Below are positions 1 to 8,124 of a stretch of 64,000 nucleotides of DNA, in pieces. Both the position numbers and the translations under genes were made by a program. How positions within the stretch are numbered: position 1 is the first letter of the stretch; every line of letters begins with the position of its first letter. The DNA is taken from assembly GCA_023264815.1 (NCBI GenBank), contig JAHFUZ010000021.1, forward strand, positions 1 to 64,000. Reading direction: 5' to 3'. Source of the DNA: Arthrobacter sp. Lineage in GTDB: Bacteria; Actinomycetota; Actinomycetes; Actinomycetales; Micrococcaceae. The notes under the pieces were generated by a model that was given only the letters and a program-made list of their open reading frames with translations, did no database searches and was not told the DNA's origin.

Positions 1-56
1 CAATAAATTGGTATCAACAAACTTGGCACACTATTGAGTTCTCAAACAACAGACAC
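1..56 (-). promoter_or_regulatory. rRNA operon leader with conserved processing box
   Basis: Read on the minus strand, positions 44-22 give TGAGAACTCAATAGTGTGCC, the conserved leader element found upstream of 16S rRNA in actinobacteria, followed by GTTTGTTGATACC. The block sits just downstream of a strong promoter at 113-141, so an rRNA operon should begin here and run left out of the window. The 16S gene itself is not visible. Family recognition is from memory of actinobacterial rrn leaders. Confidence 0.75.
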
Positions 57-112
57 ACCCGGCACCACCACCAGCACAAAACCGCCGTGGATCGCTCCGG
101 AGCAACTTTCCA

Positions 113-141
113 AACTTACCGGCTGGTCCCACTCTTGTCAA
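113..141 (-). promoter_or_regulatory. Strong rrn-type promoter
   Basis: On the minus strand a perfect -35 TTGACA (141-136) is separated by exactly 17 bases from -10 TAAGTT (118-113). Transcription should begin near 106 and run left into the conserved rRNA leader box. No open reading frame with convincing coding character lies between this promoter and the glgB terminator; 142-294 holds only the promoter upstream region. Confidence 0.8.
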
Positions 142-294
142 ACCGGCGTCCGCGACGTTCATCAGCCAGAGGCTGTCGTGTCGGTTTTTCCGTCTGACTC
201 CGTGGAGCAGCGCGGAAATAAACTCTACCACCACTTTTCCGGGATGGCCACCGAAGCCCGGGAAGCCGTCCCGTTACTCCACCATCATCCAACG

Positions 295-330
295 AAAAAG
301 CCCGGAATCTCAAGGGATTCCGGGCTTTTT
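295..330 (-). terminator. Terminator after the glgE-treS-glgB operon
   Basis: A 10-bp perfect stem (300-309 with 316-325) is flanked by five A on the left and five T on the right, so it can work in both directions. It lies ten bases beyond the glgB stop codon and separates that operon from the rRNA promoter. Confidence 0.9.
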
Positions 331-339
331 GCGTCGCGT

Positions 340-3300
340 TTATGAGACCGGCTTCACACTTTTCTGTGCGGCCGCTGCCGGTGCACCGGCAGCATCGGCC
401 GGACGTGCGCCAGGCTTGAAGTACGCCGCACCCAGCGGGGGTAGCGTCACGGTCAGCGTTGCCGGCTGGCCGTCCAGTCCTTCGTTCACGGCAGACAGGG
501 CGCCCCCGTTCAGGACACCGGATCCCCCGTACACCGCAGCATCGGTATTGAGCACCTCAACCCAGGGCCCGGCCGAGGGAACCCCCAGGTCGTAACCTAC
601 GTGCGGGCCACCGGAGAAGTTGATGGCGCAGACCAGAGGATTTCCGTCTTTATCCCAGCGGACGAACGTCAGGACGTTGCGGTCAGCGTCTCCCCCATTG
701 ATCCACTGGAAGCCGCCCGGCTCGTTGTCCCGTGTGTAGAGGGCCGGCGTTGTGCTGTACAGCTCGTTCAGGTCCTTGGTGAGGAGCTGCATCCCGCGGT
801 GCGCCGGAATATCGGCGAGGTACCAGTCGAGGCCGTGCTGTTCGGACCACTCGGCTTCCTGGCCGAACTCGGTGCCCATAAAGATGAGCTGCTTGCCGGG
901 GTGTGCCCACTGGTAGCCCAGGAAGGCGCGCAGGTTGGCCAGCTGCTGCCAGCGGTCGCCGGGCATCTTCCGGAGCATGGAGCCCTTGCCGTGCACTACT
1001 TCGTCGTGGCTGATGGGGAGCAGGAAGTTTTCGGTGAACGCGTAGACCATGGAGAACGTGACCGTGCCGTGGTGCCACTTCCGGTTGACCGGATCCTCGG
1101 ACGCGTACTTGAGCGAGTCATGCATCCAGCCCATGTTCCACTTCAGGCCGAAGCCCAAGCCGCCATGGCTCGTCGGGGCGGTCACGCCGGGGAAAGCCGT
1201 GGACTCCTCAGCGATCATTACCGCGCCGGGGTGGGTTTTGTAGACGGTGGCGTTGACTTCCTGCAGGAAGGAGATGGCTTCAAGGTTTTCCCGTCCGCCG
1301 AAACGGTTGGGCGACCATTGACCGTCTTCACGCGAATAGTCGAGATAAAGCATGGAAGCCACTGCATCCACTCGGAGCCCGTCGATGTGGAACTCGTCCA
1401 GCCAGTACAGTGCGTTGGCCACCAGGAAGTTGCGCACTTCCGTCCGGCCAAAGTCGAAGATCAGTGTTCCCCAGTCGGGGTGTTCCCCCAGGTTGGGGTC
1501 GGCATGCTCGTACAGCGGCTCGCCATCAAACCGGGCGAGGGCCCATTCATCCTTGGGGAAATGCGCCGGCACCCAGTCCAGGAGCACGCCGATCCCGGCC
1601 TGGTGCAGGGAATCCACCAGGAACCTGAATTCGTCCGGGTGGCCGAACCGGGAAGTTGGGGCGAAGTAGGACGTTACCTGGTAGCCCCAGGACCCGCCGA
1701 AAGGGTGCTCGGCCACGGGCATGAACTCCACGTGCGTGAAACCGAGCCATTTGACGTACTCAACCAGTTCCTTGGCCAACTCCCGATAGCCCAGGCCGAG
1801 GCGCCAGGAGCCCAGGTGGACTTCATAGACGCTCATGGGCGAATTGTGCGGGTCACGCTGTGCCCGGGCTTCCATCCACTCGGCGTCCTTGAACGCATAG
1901 GAGGGCTCAACCACCCGCGAAGCTGTCAGCGGCGGAACCTCGGTACCGAACGCCAGGGGGTCGGCCTTTTCAACCCAGTTCCCGTGTTTGGTCCTGATCT
2001 CAAACTTGTAGCACGCCCCTGCTAAAACACCCGGGAGGAAGACTTCCCAGACACCTGATGACCCGAGCGAGCGGAGCGAATGCTCACGGCCGTCCCACGC
2101 GTTGAAGTCGCCCTTGACGCGCACTGCCTGGGCGTTCGGTGCCCAGACAGCGAAGGAAACGCCGTCCACGTCGCCCAGCGAGGACTTGTAATGCTGGACA
2201 TGGGCACCCAGGACTTCCCAGAGCTTCTCGTGCCGGCCCTCGCCGATCAGGTGCAGATCCACTTCGCCCACCGTGGGCAGGTAGCGGTATGGCTCGTCCA
2301 CAGTGATGGCTTCCGCGCCGGGGTAGGTCACTTCCAGCCGGTAGTCAGGTACATGGCCTGGCTGGAGCGGCTCCACGACCGCCACCCACACACCGAAGTC
2401 TTCGTGGGCCATGGGCACCGACCCGGCAGCCGTCACCACACTGACGGACTCGGCGAGGTGCTTGACCGTCCGCACGGTCACGTGGCCATGGTTGTCCAGG
2501 TGCGCACCGAGCACGGAGTGGGGCGCATGGTGTTCGCCGTTTGCCACCTGCCCCAACGTCCCCTGGTCCACGTGGAGCGGCGTACCCGGCCTGTCTGTAG
2601 GTGCTGAGCCTGTCATCTTCGTACCTTCCGATGCTGCGCCGGCCTGTTCGCCGGAGCCTTTAACGCTAAGGAGCCGCCTGGACGCATTCACGGGAATGGC
2701 CAGCCAGTCAGGTCTGTTCCGCAATTCATAAACGACTTCGTAGAGTGCCTTGTCCAGCCACAATGCCACAAACAGCGGCGAACGGCGGTCCACTGTTCCG
2801 GGCGTGACACCGGCATACCCGGCAAGGAACGCATCTGCGCAATCGTCAACCCAGGACGCCGGAACACGGGCCCCCTGGTACTCCCGTTCAGCTGCACCGG
2901 CCGCGTAGTCGAAGGACCGAAGCATCCCCACCACGTCCCGGAGCGGGACGTCGGGGACATTGCGTTCCGCGATGGGCCGGAGCGGCTCCCCTTCGAAATC
3001 AAGGATGGCCCAGCGTGCCGGTTCACCGCTGGGGCCGGGAACCTGCAAGATCTGCCCAAGGTGCAGATCGCCATGGATCCTCTGCAGCGGACCGGGCGCG
3101 ACGCCGTCGAGCCCGTCCAGCAGCCGGTTCAGTTCCCTGTCATAGGGCCCGACGGCGGCAGCGGCCTCCGCCCATGCCTGCCGGACCCGCTGGGCTACTC
3201 CGGGCGCAATCACCTGGCCCGGAACCGGTTCCTCGGACGTGCCGAGAGCCGCAGCCAGCCTGCAGTGGACAGTGGCGGTGGCGGCGCCCAGGGCGCGCGC

Positions 3301-4095
3301 TTCCGCCGTGAAGTCAGCTCCCGTTCGGGCGGCGTCCACGGCGAGGCGCCAGGCGTCCCGGCCACCGGCCAGGAACTCGTGGGCGACAGCCAGCTCGCCC
3401 TGGGCCGTGTGCGGTACCGGCGGCGAATGCTCCGGAAGCCCAGCAGGCGGCTGCACCTCCGGAGCCTGCCATTGCCCGCGCACCCATCCCAGGGTGGCAG
3501 GCACCTCGGACGTGCCCCCTGCGGTCAGGGCCGCCCCCACCTCAACCTCCGGGTTGATCCCTGCAGAAAGAACCCGGAAGAATTTCAGGATGGCCGCGGA
3601 CTCGCCGTCGTCCACGATCACGGAACTGTTGGACTGCTCTCCTGACAGCACCTTGACCACGCCGTGGGCCGTAGGCAGGCGGTGGTCCGACGCCGTGCGG
3701 TGGCCCGTGGCCGCCCCCTCACGGGACCGCGATTCGGAGCGGATCAGCTCCAGCCAGGCGGCAACGAAGGACGGATCGTGGACGGCGTCGTAGATCCAGC
3801 CCACGCCGGCGTCCGGAGCCCGGCCCACCAGCGCACCCTCGCCGCCGGACAGCGGAAGGTCGCGATAGCTCAGGGGCACCTGGACCACGTCCGTCCGCTG
3901 CCCGCCGTCGGCCGTCCGGGACGTCACGGCAAGGATGAAGACCTCCAGCCTGGCAGTGCCGGCAGCGTCCTCCAGGCCCAGGCTGCCAACCTGTTCCAGC
4001 GAGAATTCAGCTGACTTGACGGGAAACCAGCGCTGCCGCGGCAGCCAGTCCCGCAGGACGGCGCTCAACGTGGCAGTAAGTATCGGCTCGGTCAT
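340..4095 (-). CDS. glgB: Maltokinase / 1,4-alpha-glucan branching enzyme fusion
   Basis: A 1251-residue two-enzyme protein. Residues ~1-480 are a maltokinase (Mak/Pep2 type) with the kinase loop IHGDLHLGQIL near 340 and ILDFEGEP after it; it would make maltose-1-phosphate for GlgE. Residues ~500-1251 are a GH13 branching enzyme with catalytic DGLRVDAVASM (~908), AEES (~960) and SHDEVVHG (~1030). The start ATG at 4095 lies one base past the treS stop; the frame also opens upstream to 4188, inside treS. An internal ATG at 2616 (M494, at the domain junction) has a good ribosome site, GGAAGG seven bases upstream, so a free GlgB may also be made. Many relatives have the two enzymes as separate genes. 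Cytoplasmic, last gene of the operon. Confidence 0.93.
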   Translation of the reverse strand: MTEPILTATLSAVLRDWLPRQRWFPVKSAEFSLEQVGSLGLEDAAGTARLEVFILAVTSRTADGGQRTDVVQVPLSYRDLPLSGGEGALVGRAPDAGVGWIYDAVHDPSFVAAWLELIRSESRSREGAATGHRTASDHRLPTAHGVVKVLSGEQSNSSVIVDDGESAAILKFFRVLSAGINPEVEVGAALTAGGTSEVPATLGWVRGQWQAPEVQPPAGLPEHSPPVPHTAQGELAVAHEFLAGGRDAWRLAVDAARTGADFTAEARALGAATATVHCRLAAALGTSEEPVPGQVIAPGVAQRVRQAWAEAAAAVGPYDRELNRLLDGLDGVAPGPLQRIHGDLHLGQILQVPGPSGEPARWAILDFEGEPLRPIAERNVPDVPLRDVVGMLRSFDYAAGAAEREYQGARVPASWVDDCADAFLAGYAGVTPGTVDRRSPLFVALWLDKALYEVVYELRNRPDWLAIPVNASRRLLSVKGSGEQAGAASEGTKMTGSAPTDRPGTPLHVDQGTLGQVANGEHHAPHSVLGAHLDNHGHVTVRTVKHLAESVSVVTAAGSVPMAHEDFGVWVAVVEPLQPGHVPDYRLEVTYPGAEAITVDEPYRYLPTVGEVDLHLIGEGRHEKLWEVLGAHVQHYKSSLGDVDGVSFAVWAPNAQAVRVKGDFNAWDGREHSLRSLGSSGVWEVFLPGVLAGACYKFEIRTKHGNWVEKADPLAFGTEVPPLTASRVVEPSYAFKDAEWMEARAQRDPHNSPMSVYEVHLGSWRLGLGYRELAKELVEYVKWLGFTHVEFMPVAEHPFGGSWGYQVTSYFAPTSRFGHPDEFRFLVDSLHQAGIGVLLDWVPAHFPKDEWALARFDGEPLYEHADPNLGEHPDWGTLIFDFGRTEVRNFLVANALYWLDEFHIDGLRVDAVASMLYLDYSREDGQWSPNRFGGRENLEAISFLQEVNATVYKTHPGAVMIAEESTAFPGVTAPTSHGGLGFGLKWNMGWMHDSLKYASEDPVNRKWHHGTVTFSMVYAFTENFLLPISHDEVVHGKGSMLRKMPGDRWQQLANLRAFLGYQWAHPGKQLIFMGTEFGQEAEWSEQHGLDWYLADIPAHRGMQLLTKDLNELYSTTPALYTRDNEPGGFQWINGGDADRNVLTFVRWDKDGNPLVCAINFSGGPHVGYDLGVPSAGPWVEVLNTDAAVYGGSGVLNGGALSAVNEGLDGQPATLTVTLPPLGAAYFKPGARPADAAGAPAAAAQKSVKPVS

Positions 4096-4096
4096 A

Positions 4097-5893
4097 TCAG
4101 TTCTCGATGGACAGGATGGGGAGCGCCTGCGTGTACGGGGACGATGGATTGGACGTCGCCGAGCGGATCCGAAGCCAGAAGAAATCATGGCTGCCCAAGG
4201 TCAGGGTCAGGGACCCGTTCTCGTCGATCCCGGGGAAGGGCTGGCCGCCGAAGACGTCACGCAGTCCGCGCCCGGCGTACTCCGGGATCCGCAGTTTTGC
4301 CGCGACCGGGTGCTGGGACAGGTTGAAGGCGCACAGAATGGTTTCCCCTGCTTCGCCGGCCGCGTTGTCCTCGGAGAGTTCCCGCAGGTAGGACACCACG
4401 GCGTCGTGGTCTGCTTCAACGTGCTTGAAGGAACCCAGCCCAAAAGCCGGGTGGTTCTTGCGGACGCTCAGGATCTGCCGGGTCCAGCGGAGCAGGGAGC
4501 CGGAGTGGGCGGCTTCAGCTTCCACGTTGGCCATGCCGTAGTTGTACACCAGCGACTGGATGACCGGCAGGTAGAGCTTTCCCGGATCGGCGTTGGAGAA
4601 TCCCGCGTTGCGGTCCGGGTTCCACTGCATCGGGGTGCGCACCGCATCGCGGTCCTCTAGCCAGATGTTGTCCCCCATGCCGATCTCGTCCCCGTAGTAC
4701 AGGAACGGGCTGCCCGGCAGCGAGAGGAGCAGGGCGTTGATCAGTTCGATCTCGGCCCGGGAGTTGTCCAGCAGCGGAGCAAGCCGGCGGCGGATGCCGA
4801 TGTTGGCCCGCATCCGGGGGTCCGGGGCGTACCAGCCCAGCATGGCCGCGCGTTCGTCGGCCGTGACCATCTCGAGCGTCAGTTCATCGTGATTCCGCAG
4901 GAACGTCCCCCACTGCGCCCCCTCCGGAATCTCAGGGGTGTCATGCATCGTCTCGATGATGGGGGCGGCCTTCTGGTCGCGCAGGGCGTAGTAGAGCCGC
5001 GGCATGATGGGAAAGTGGAAGGCCATGTGGCATTCAGGCTCTTCAGCTGTCCCGAAGTACTCCACCACCTCGTTGGGCGGCTGGTTGGCCTCGGCGATGA
5101 TGACGCGGCCGGGGTAGCTTTCATCCACCATCGCCCGCAGCTTGCGCAGGAAATCGTGTGTTGCCGGCAGGTTCTCGCAGTTGGTCCCCTCCTCTTCGAA
5201 GAGGTAGGGAATGGCGTCGGCGCGGAAGCCGTCAATGCCCTGGTCCAGCCAGAAGCGGACCACGTCAAAAAGCGCTTCGATGACCCTGGGGTTTTCGAAG
5301 TTGAGGTCAGGCTGGTGGCTGAAGAACCGGTGCCAGAAGAACTGCCGGCGGATGGGATCGAAGGTCCAGTTGGATTCTTCCGTGTCCACGAAGATGATGC
5401 GGGCGTCCTGGTACTTCTCGTCAGTGTCGCTCCACACGTAGAAGTCACCGAAGGGGCCCTCGGGGTCCTTCCGTGATTCCTGGAACCAGGGGTGCTGGTC
5501 CGAGGTGTGGTTCAACGGCAGGTCGATGATCACGCGGACGCCGCGGGCGTGGGCCTCGGCCACCAGCCGCTTGAAGTCGCTGATGGTGCCGAATTCATCC
5601 AGCACGGAGTTATAGTCCGAGATGTCGTAGCCACCGTCGCGCAGCGGGGACTGGAAGAACGGGGGCAGCCACAGGCAGTCCACCCCCAGCCACTGCAGAT
5701 AATCCAGCCTGTCAATCAGGCCCGAGAAATCGCCTGACCCGTCCCCGTTGGCATCCGCAAAGGCCCGGACCAGCACTTCATAAAACACGGCTTTCCGATA
5801 CCACAAAGGATCGTGGGCCAGGCCCGGGGCGTTTAGCTCAAACGTGCTTTTAGGGGTGAAATGCTGACCGGAACTCTGCGGATTAAAACTCAC
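4097..5893 (-). CDS. treS: Trehalose synthase (maltose alpha-D-glucosyltransferase)
   Basis: 598 residues, a usual length for TreS without a fused kinase. It interconverts trehalose and maltose, feeding maltose to the maltokinase domain of the next gene. GH13 motifs are intact: IDLPLNHTSDQHPWF, GFRADAIPYL (nucleophile Asp ~230), VIIAEANQ (acid Glu ~272) and FLRNHDEL. The start is GTG 5893, overlapping the glgE stop in a GTGA arrangement, with GAGGAGA about nine bases upstream. The frame opens 26 codons earlier, but that stretch lies within glgE and has no start with a better ribosome site. Translationally coupled middle gene of glgE-treS-glgB. Confidence 0.93.
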   Translation of the reverse strand: MSFNPQSSGQHFTPKSTFELNAPGLAHDPLWYRKAVFYEVLVRAFADANGDGSGDFSGLIDRLDYLQWLGVDCLWLPPFFQSPLRDGGYDISDYNSVLDEFGTISDFKRLVAEAHARGVRVIIDLPLNHTSDQHPWFQESRKDPEGPFGDFYVWSDTDEKYQDARIIFVDTEESNWTFDPIRRQFFWHRFFSHQPDLNFENPRVIEALFDVVRFWLDQGIDGFRADAIPYLFEEEGTNCENLPATHDFLRKLRAMVDESYPGRVIIAEANQPPNEVVEYFGTAEEPECHMAFHFPIMPRLYYALRDQKAAPIIETMHDTPEIPEGAQWGTFLRNHDELTLEMVTADERAAMLGWYAPDPRMRANIGIRRRLAPLLDNSRAEIELINALLLSLPGSPFLYYGDEIGMGDNIWLEDRDAVRTPMQWNPDRNAGFSNADPGKLYLPVIQSLVYNYGMANVEAEAAHSGSLLRWTRQILSVRKNHPAFGLGSFKHVEADHDAVVSYLRELSEDNAAGEAGETILCAFNLSQHPVAAKLRIPEYAGRGLRDVFGGQPFPGIDENGSLTLTLGSHDFFWLRIRSATSNPSSPYTQALPILSIEN

Positions 5894-7971
5894 TGATGCA
5901 ATCTCCTCACGCTCAGAATGTGTGCGGGTTCGACGTGCGCGTCCAGGCGGACGTAATTGTATTCGCCCCATTCCCAGGATTCCCCGGAGATGAGGTCATC
6001 CACCGTGAACGCTCCGTTCGGCAACAGATCTTCGGGGTCCAGTTCCAAGGCCGCCAGGTCCAGCGACACGGTGCTTTCCCTGGTTCCGTGCGGATCCACG
6101 TTCACCACCACGATGATGGTGTCCTTGGTGCCGTCCGGGAGGGTCTTGTGCTTGGAGTACACCACGGTGGCGTCGTCCGTACTGTGGTGGATGGTGAGGT
6201 TCTGCAGGTCCTGCAGCGCAGGGTGGGCGTGCCTGATGCTGTTCAGCCGGGTCAGGTACGGGGCCAGGCTGCGGCCCGATTCCGCGGCGGCGTCCCAGTC
6301 GCGTGCCTTGTACTCGAACTTTTCGTTGTCGATGTATTCCTCCGCGCCCGGCCGGGCTACGTGTTCATACAGTTCGAAGCCGGCATACACGCCCCACAGC
6401 GGGCTGGCAGTGGAGGCCAGCGCCGCCCGGATCTTGAAGGCCGCCGGGCCGCCGAACTGGAGGTACTCGGTCAGGATGTCCGGGGTGTTGACGAAGAAGT
6501 TGGGGCGGAAGAACGCCGCCGACTCGTGGCTGACTTCGTTGAAGTAGGATTCCAGCTCCTTCTTGGTGTTCCGCCACGTGAAGTAGGTGTATGACTGCTG
6601 GAACCCGGCCCGGCCCAGCGCGTGCATCATCGCCGGGCGGGTAAAGGCCTCGGCGAGGAACACCACACCGGGAGTCTTCTTGTTTACCTGGGCGATCAGC
6701 CATTCCCAGAACCAGACCGGCTTGGTGTGGGGGTTGTCCACGCGGAAGATCTTGACGCCGTGGCTGACCCAGAGCTGGACCACCCGCAGGATTTCCTTGG
6801 CCAGGCCCTCGGGATCATTATCGAAATTCAGGGGGAAGATGTCCTGGTATTTCTTGGGCGGGTTTTCGGCATAGGCGATGCTGCCGTCAACGCGCGTGGT
6901 GAACCATTCGGGGTGCGCTTGAACCCAGGGGTGGTCCGGTGCGGCCTGCAGTGCCAGGTCCAGCGCCACTTCCAACCCCAGCTCGTTGGCCCTGGCCACG
7001 AAGGCATCGAAGTCCTCGAACGTGCCCAGGTCCGGGTGGATGGCGTCGTGGCCGCCCTCCTTCGCGCCGATGGCCCAGGGCGAGCCGGGGTCGTGCGGGC
7101 CGGCGATCAGGGTGTTGTTGGGGCCCTTGCGGTGCTGCACGCCGATGGGGTGGATCGGCGGCATGTACAGCACGTCGAAGCCCATTGCCGCCACCGCGTC
7201 CAACCGCTTGGCGGCCGTGCGGAAGTTACCCGAGGTCCATGCCCCTGTGTGGTGGTCCCGGACGGCACCTTCGGAGCGGGGGAAGAATTCGTACCATGCG
7301 CCGCGGCCGGCGAGATCGCGCTCCACCAGGAGCGGGTACTGCTCCGACTCCGTGACCAGTTCACGGATGGGCTGGCGCTCCACCACGGCGGCGACGTCGG
7401 CGCTGAACCCTCCGGCCAGGCGCTCTTCCGCCGCGAGGGCCGTGTTGCCCAGGGTGGAAGCAGCCATGCGCAGGGTGCGCCGGTCCGAGGCACTGCGGGA
7501 GACGTCGTCGGCCGCTTCAGACAGGAGCGCCTCGCCTTCGGCGAGCATCAGCTCCACGTCGATGCCCGCGGCCACCTTGACTTCGGCGTTGTGGTGCCAG
7601 GTTCCGTAGCGGTCGTGCCAGGCTTCAATGAAGAAGGTCCAGTTTCCTACGGCCGACGGCGTGAGGACGCCTTCCCAGCGGTCCGTCCCGAGTCCGCGTT
7701 CCCCGCGCGGCGGCGCCAGCCTGACGCGCTGCCGTTCCTTCCCGCGGGGATCCAGGAGGACGGCGCTGACGCCGAGCTGGTCATGCCCCTCTCGGAATGC
7801 GGTGGCGCCCACCACTATTCCCTCGCCGGGCAAGGCCTTGGCGGGGTACTTTCCCCCCTCAACCACCGGCTGGACGGCAGTGATCGGAAAACGGCCAAAC
7901 CTGAGCCCGTCGGTGATTTTGCCTTTCGGCTTTTTCTTTGAAGCGGCGGTGGTTCCTGAGTTAGTCGTCAC
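5890..7971 (-). CDS. glgE: Alpha-1,4-glucan:maltose-1-phosphate maltosyltransferase
   Basis: 693 residues, typical of GlgE (GH13 subfamily 3). It transfers maltosyl units from maltose-1-phosphate to the non-reducing end of an alpha-1,4-glucan. Visible motifs are LYMPPIHPIG, FRVDNPHTKP (nucleophile Asp ~410) and VVFLAEAFTRP (Glu ~438), with an N-terminal beta-sandwich region. The start is GTG 7971; an ATG two bases upstream is out of frame and closes at once. No strong ribosome site is seen, so this may be a weakly led or leaderless first gene. It heads the operon with treS and mak-glgB and is divergent from glgP across a short shared promoter region (7972-8124). Confidence 0.94.
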   Translation of the reverse strand: MTTNSGTTAASKKKPKGKITDGLRFGRFPITAVQPVVEGGKYPAKALPGEGIVVGATAFREGHDQLGVSAVLLDPRGKERQRVRLAPPRGERGLGTDRWEGVLTPSAVGNWTFFIEAWHDRYGTWHHNAEVKVAAGIDVELMLAEGEALLSEAADDVSRSASDRRTLRMAASTLGNTALAAEERLAGGFSADVAAVVERQPIRELVTESEQYPLLVERDLAGRGAWYEFFPRSEGAVRDHHTGAWTSGNFRTAAKRLDAVAAMGFDVLYMPPIHPIGVQHRKGPNNTLIAGPHDPGSPWAIGAKEGGHDAIHPDLGTFEDFDAFVARANELGLEVALDLALQAAPDHPWVQAHPEWFTTRVDGSIAYAENPPKKYQDIFPLNFDNDPEGLAKEILRVVQLWVSHGVKIFRVDNPHTKPVWFWEWLIAQVNKKTPGVVFLAEAFTRPAMMHALGRAGFQQSYTYFTWRNTKKELESYFNEVSHESAAFFRPNFFVNTPDILTEYLQFGGPAAFKIRAALASTASPLWGVYAGFELYEHVARPGAEEYIDNEKFEYKARDWDAAAESGRSLAPYLTRLNSIRHAHPALQDLQNLTIHHSTDDATVVYSKHKTLPDGTKDTIIVVVNVDPHGTRESTVSLDLAALELDPEDLLPNGAFTVDDLISGESWEWGEYNYVRLDAHVEPAHILSVRRLHQ

Positions 7972-8111
7972 ATGCTCGACGTTAGCGAGAAATGATCCAG
8001 ATAGCTAAGCCTGCCCAACTTTTTAACAACACGATTCGTCTTATCCACGGCGTCAACTGTCATTTACCTAAAAGAAAGCCAAACCTTGTTCCCGCCGCTG
8101 ATCTTGTCGGT

Positions 8112-8117
8112 TAGTGT
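8112..8117 (+). promoter_or_regulatory. -10 element of glgP, leaderless type
   Basis: TAGTGT ends seven bases before the GTG start at 8125, the spacing expected if transcription begins at the start codon. A TTGTTC at 8086 is a poor -35 at 20 bases. No purine-rich ribosome site precedes the GTG. Confidence 0.5.
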
Positions 8118-8124
8118 GGCGCAG

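Noticed and set aside
601-2025. 474-codon plus-strand open frame antisense to glgB
   Set aside because: High GC keeps antisense frames open; the minus-strand frame encodes intact GH13 motifs and the plus frame has no recognisable protein character.
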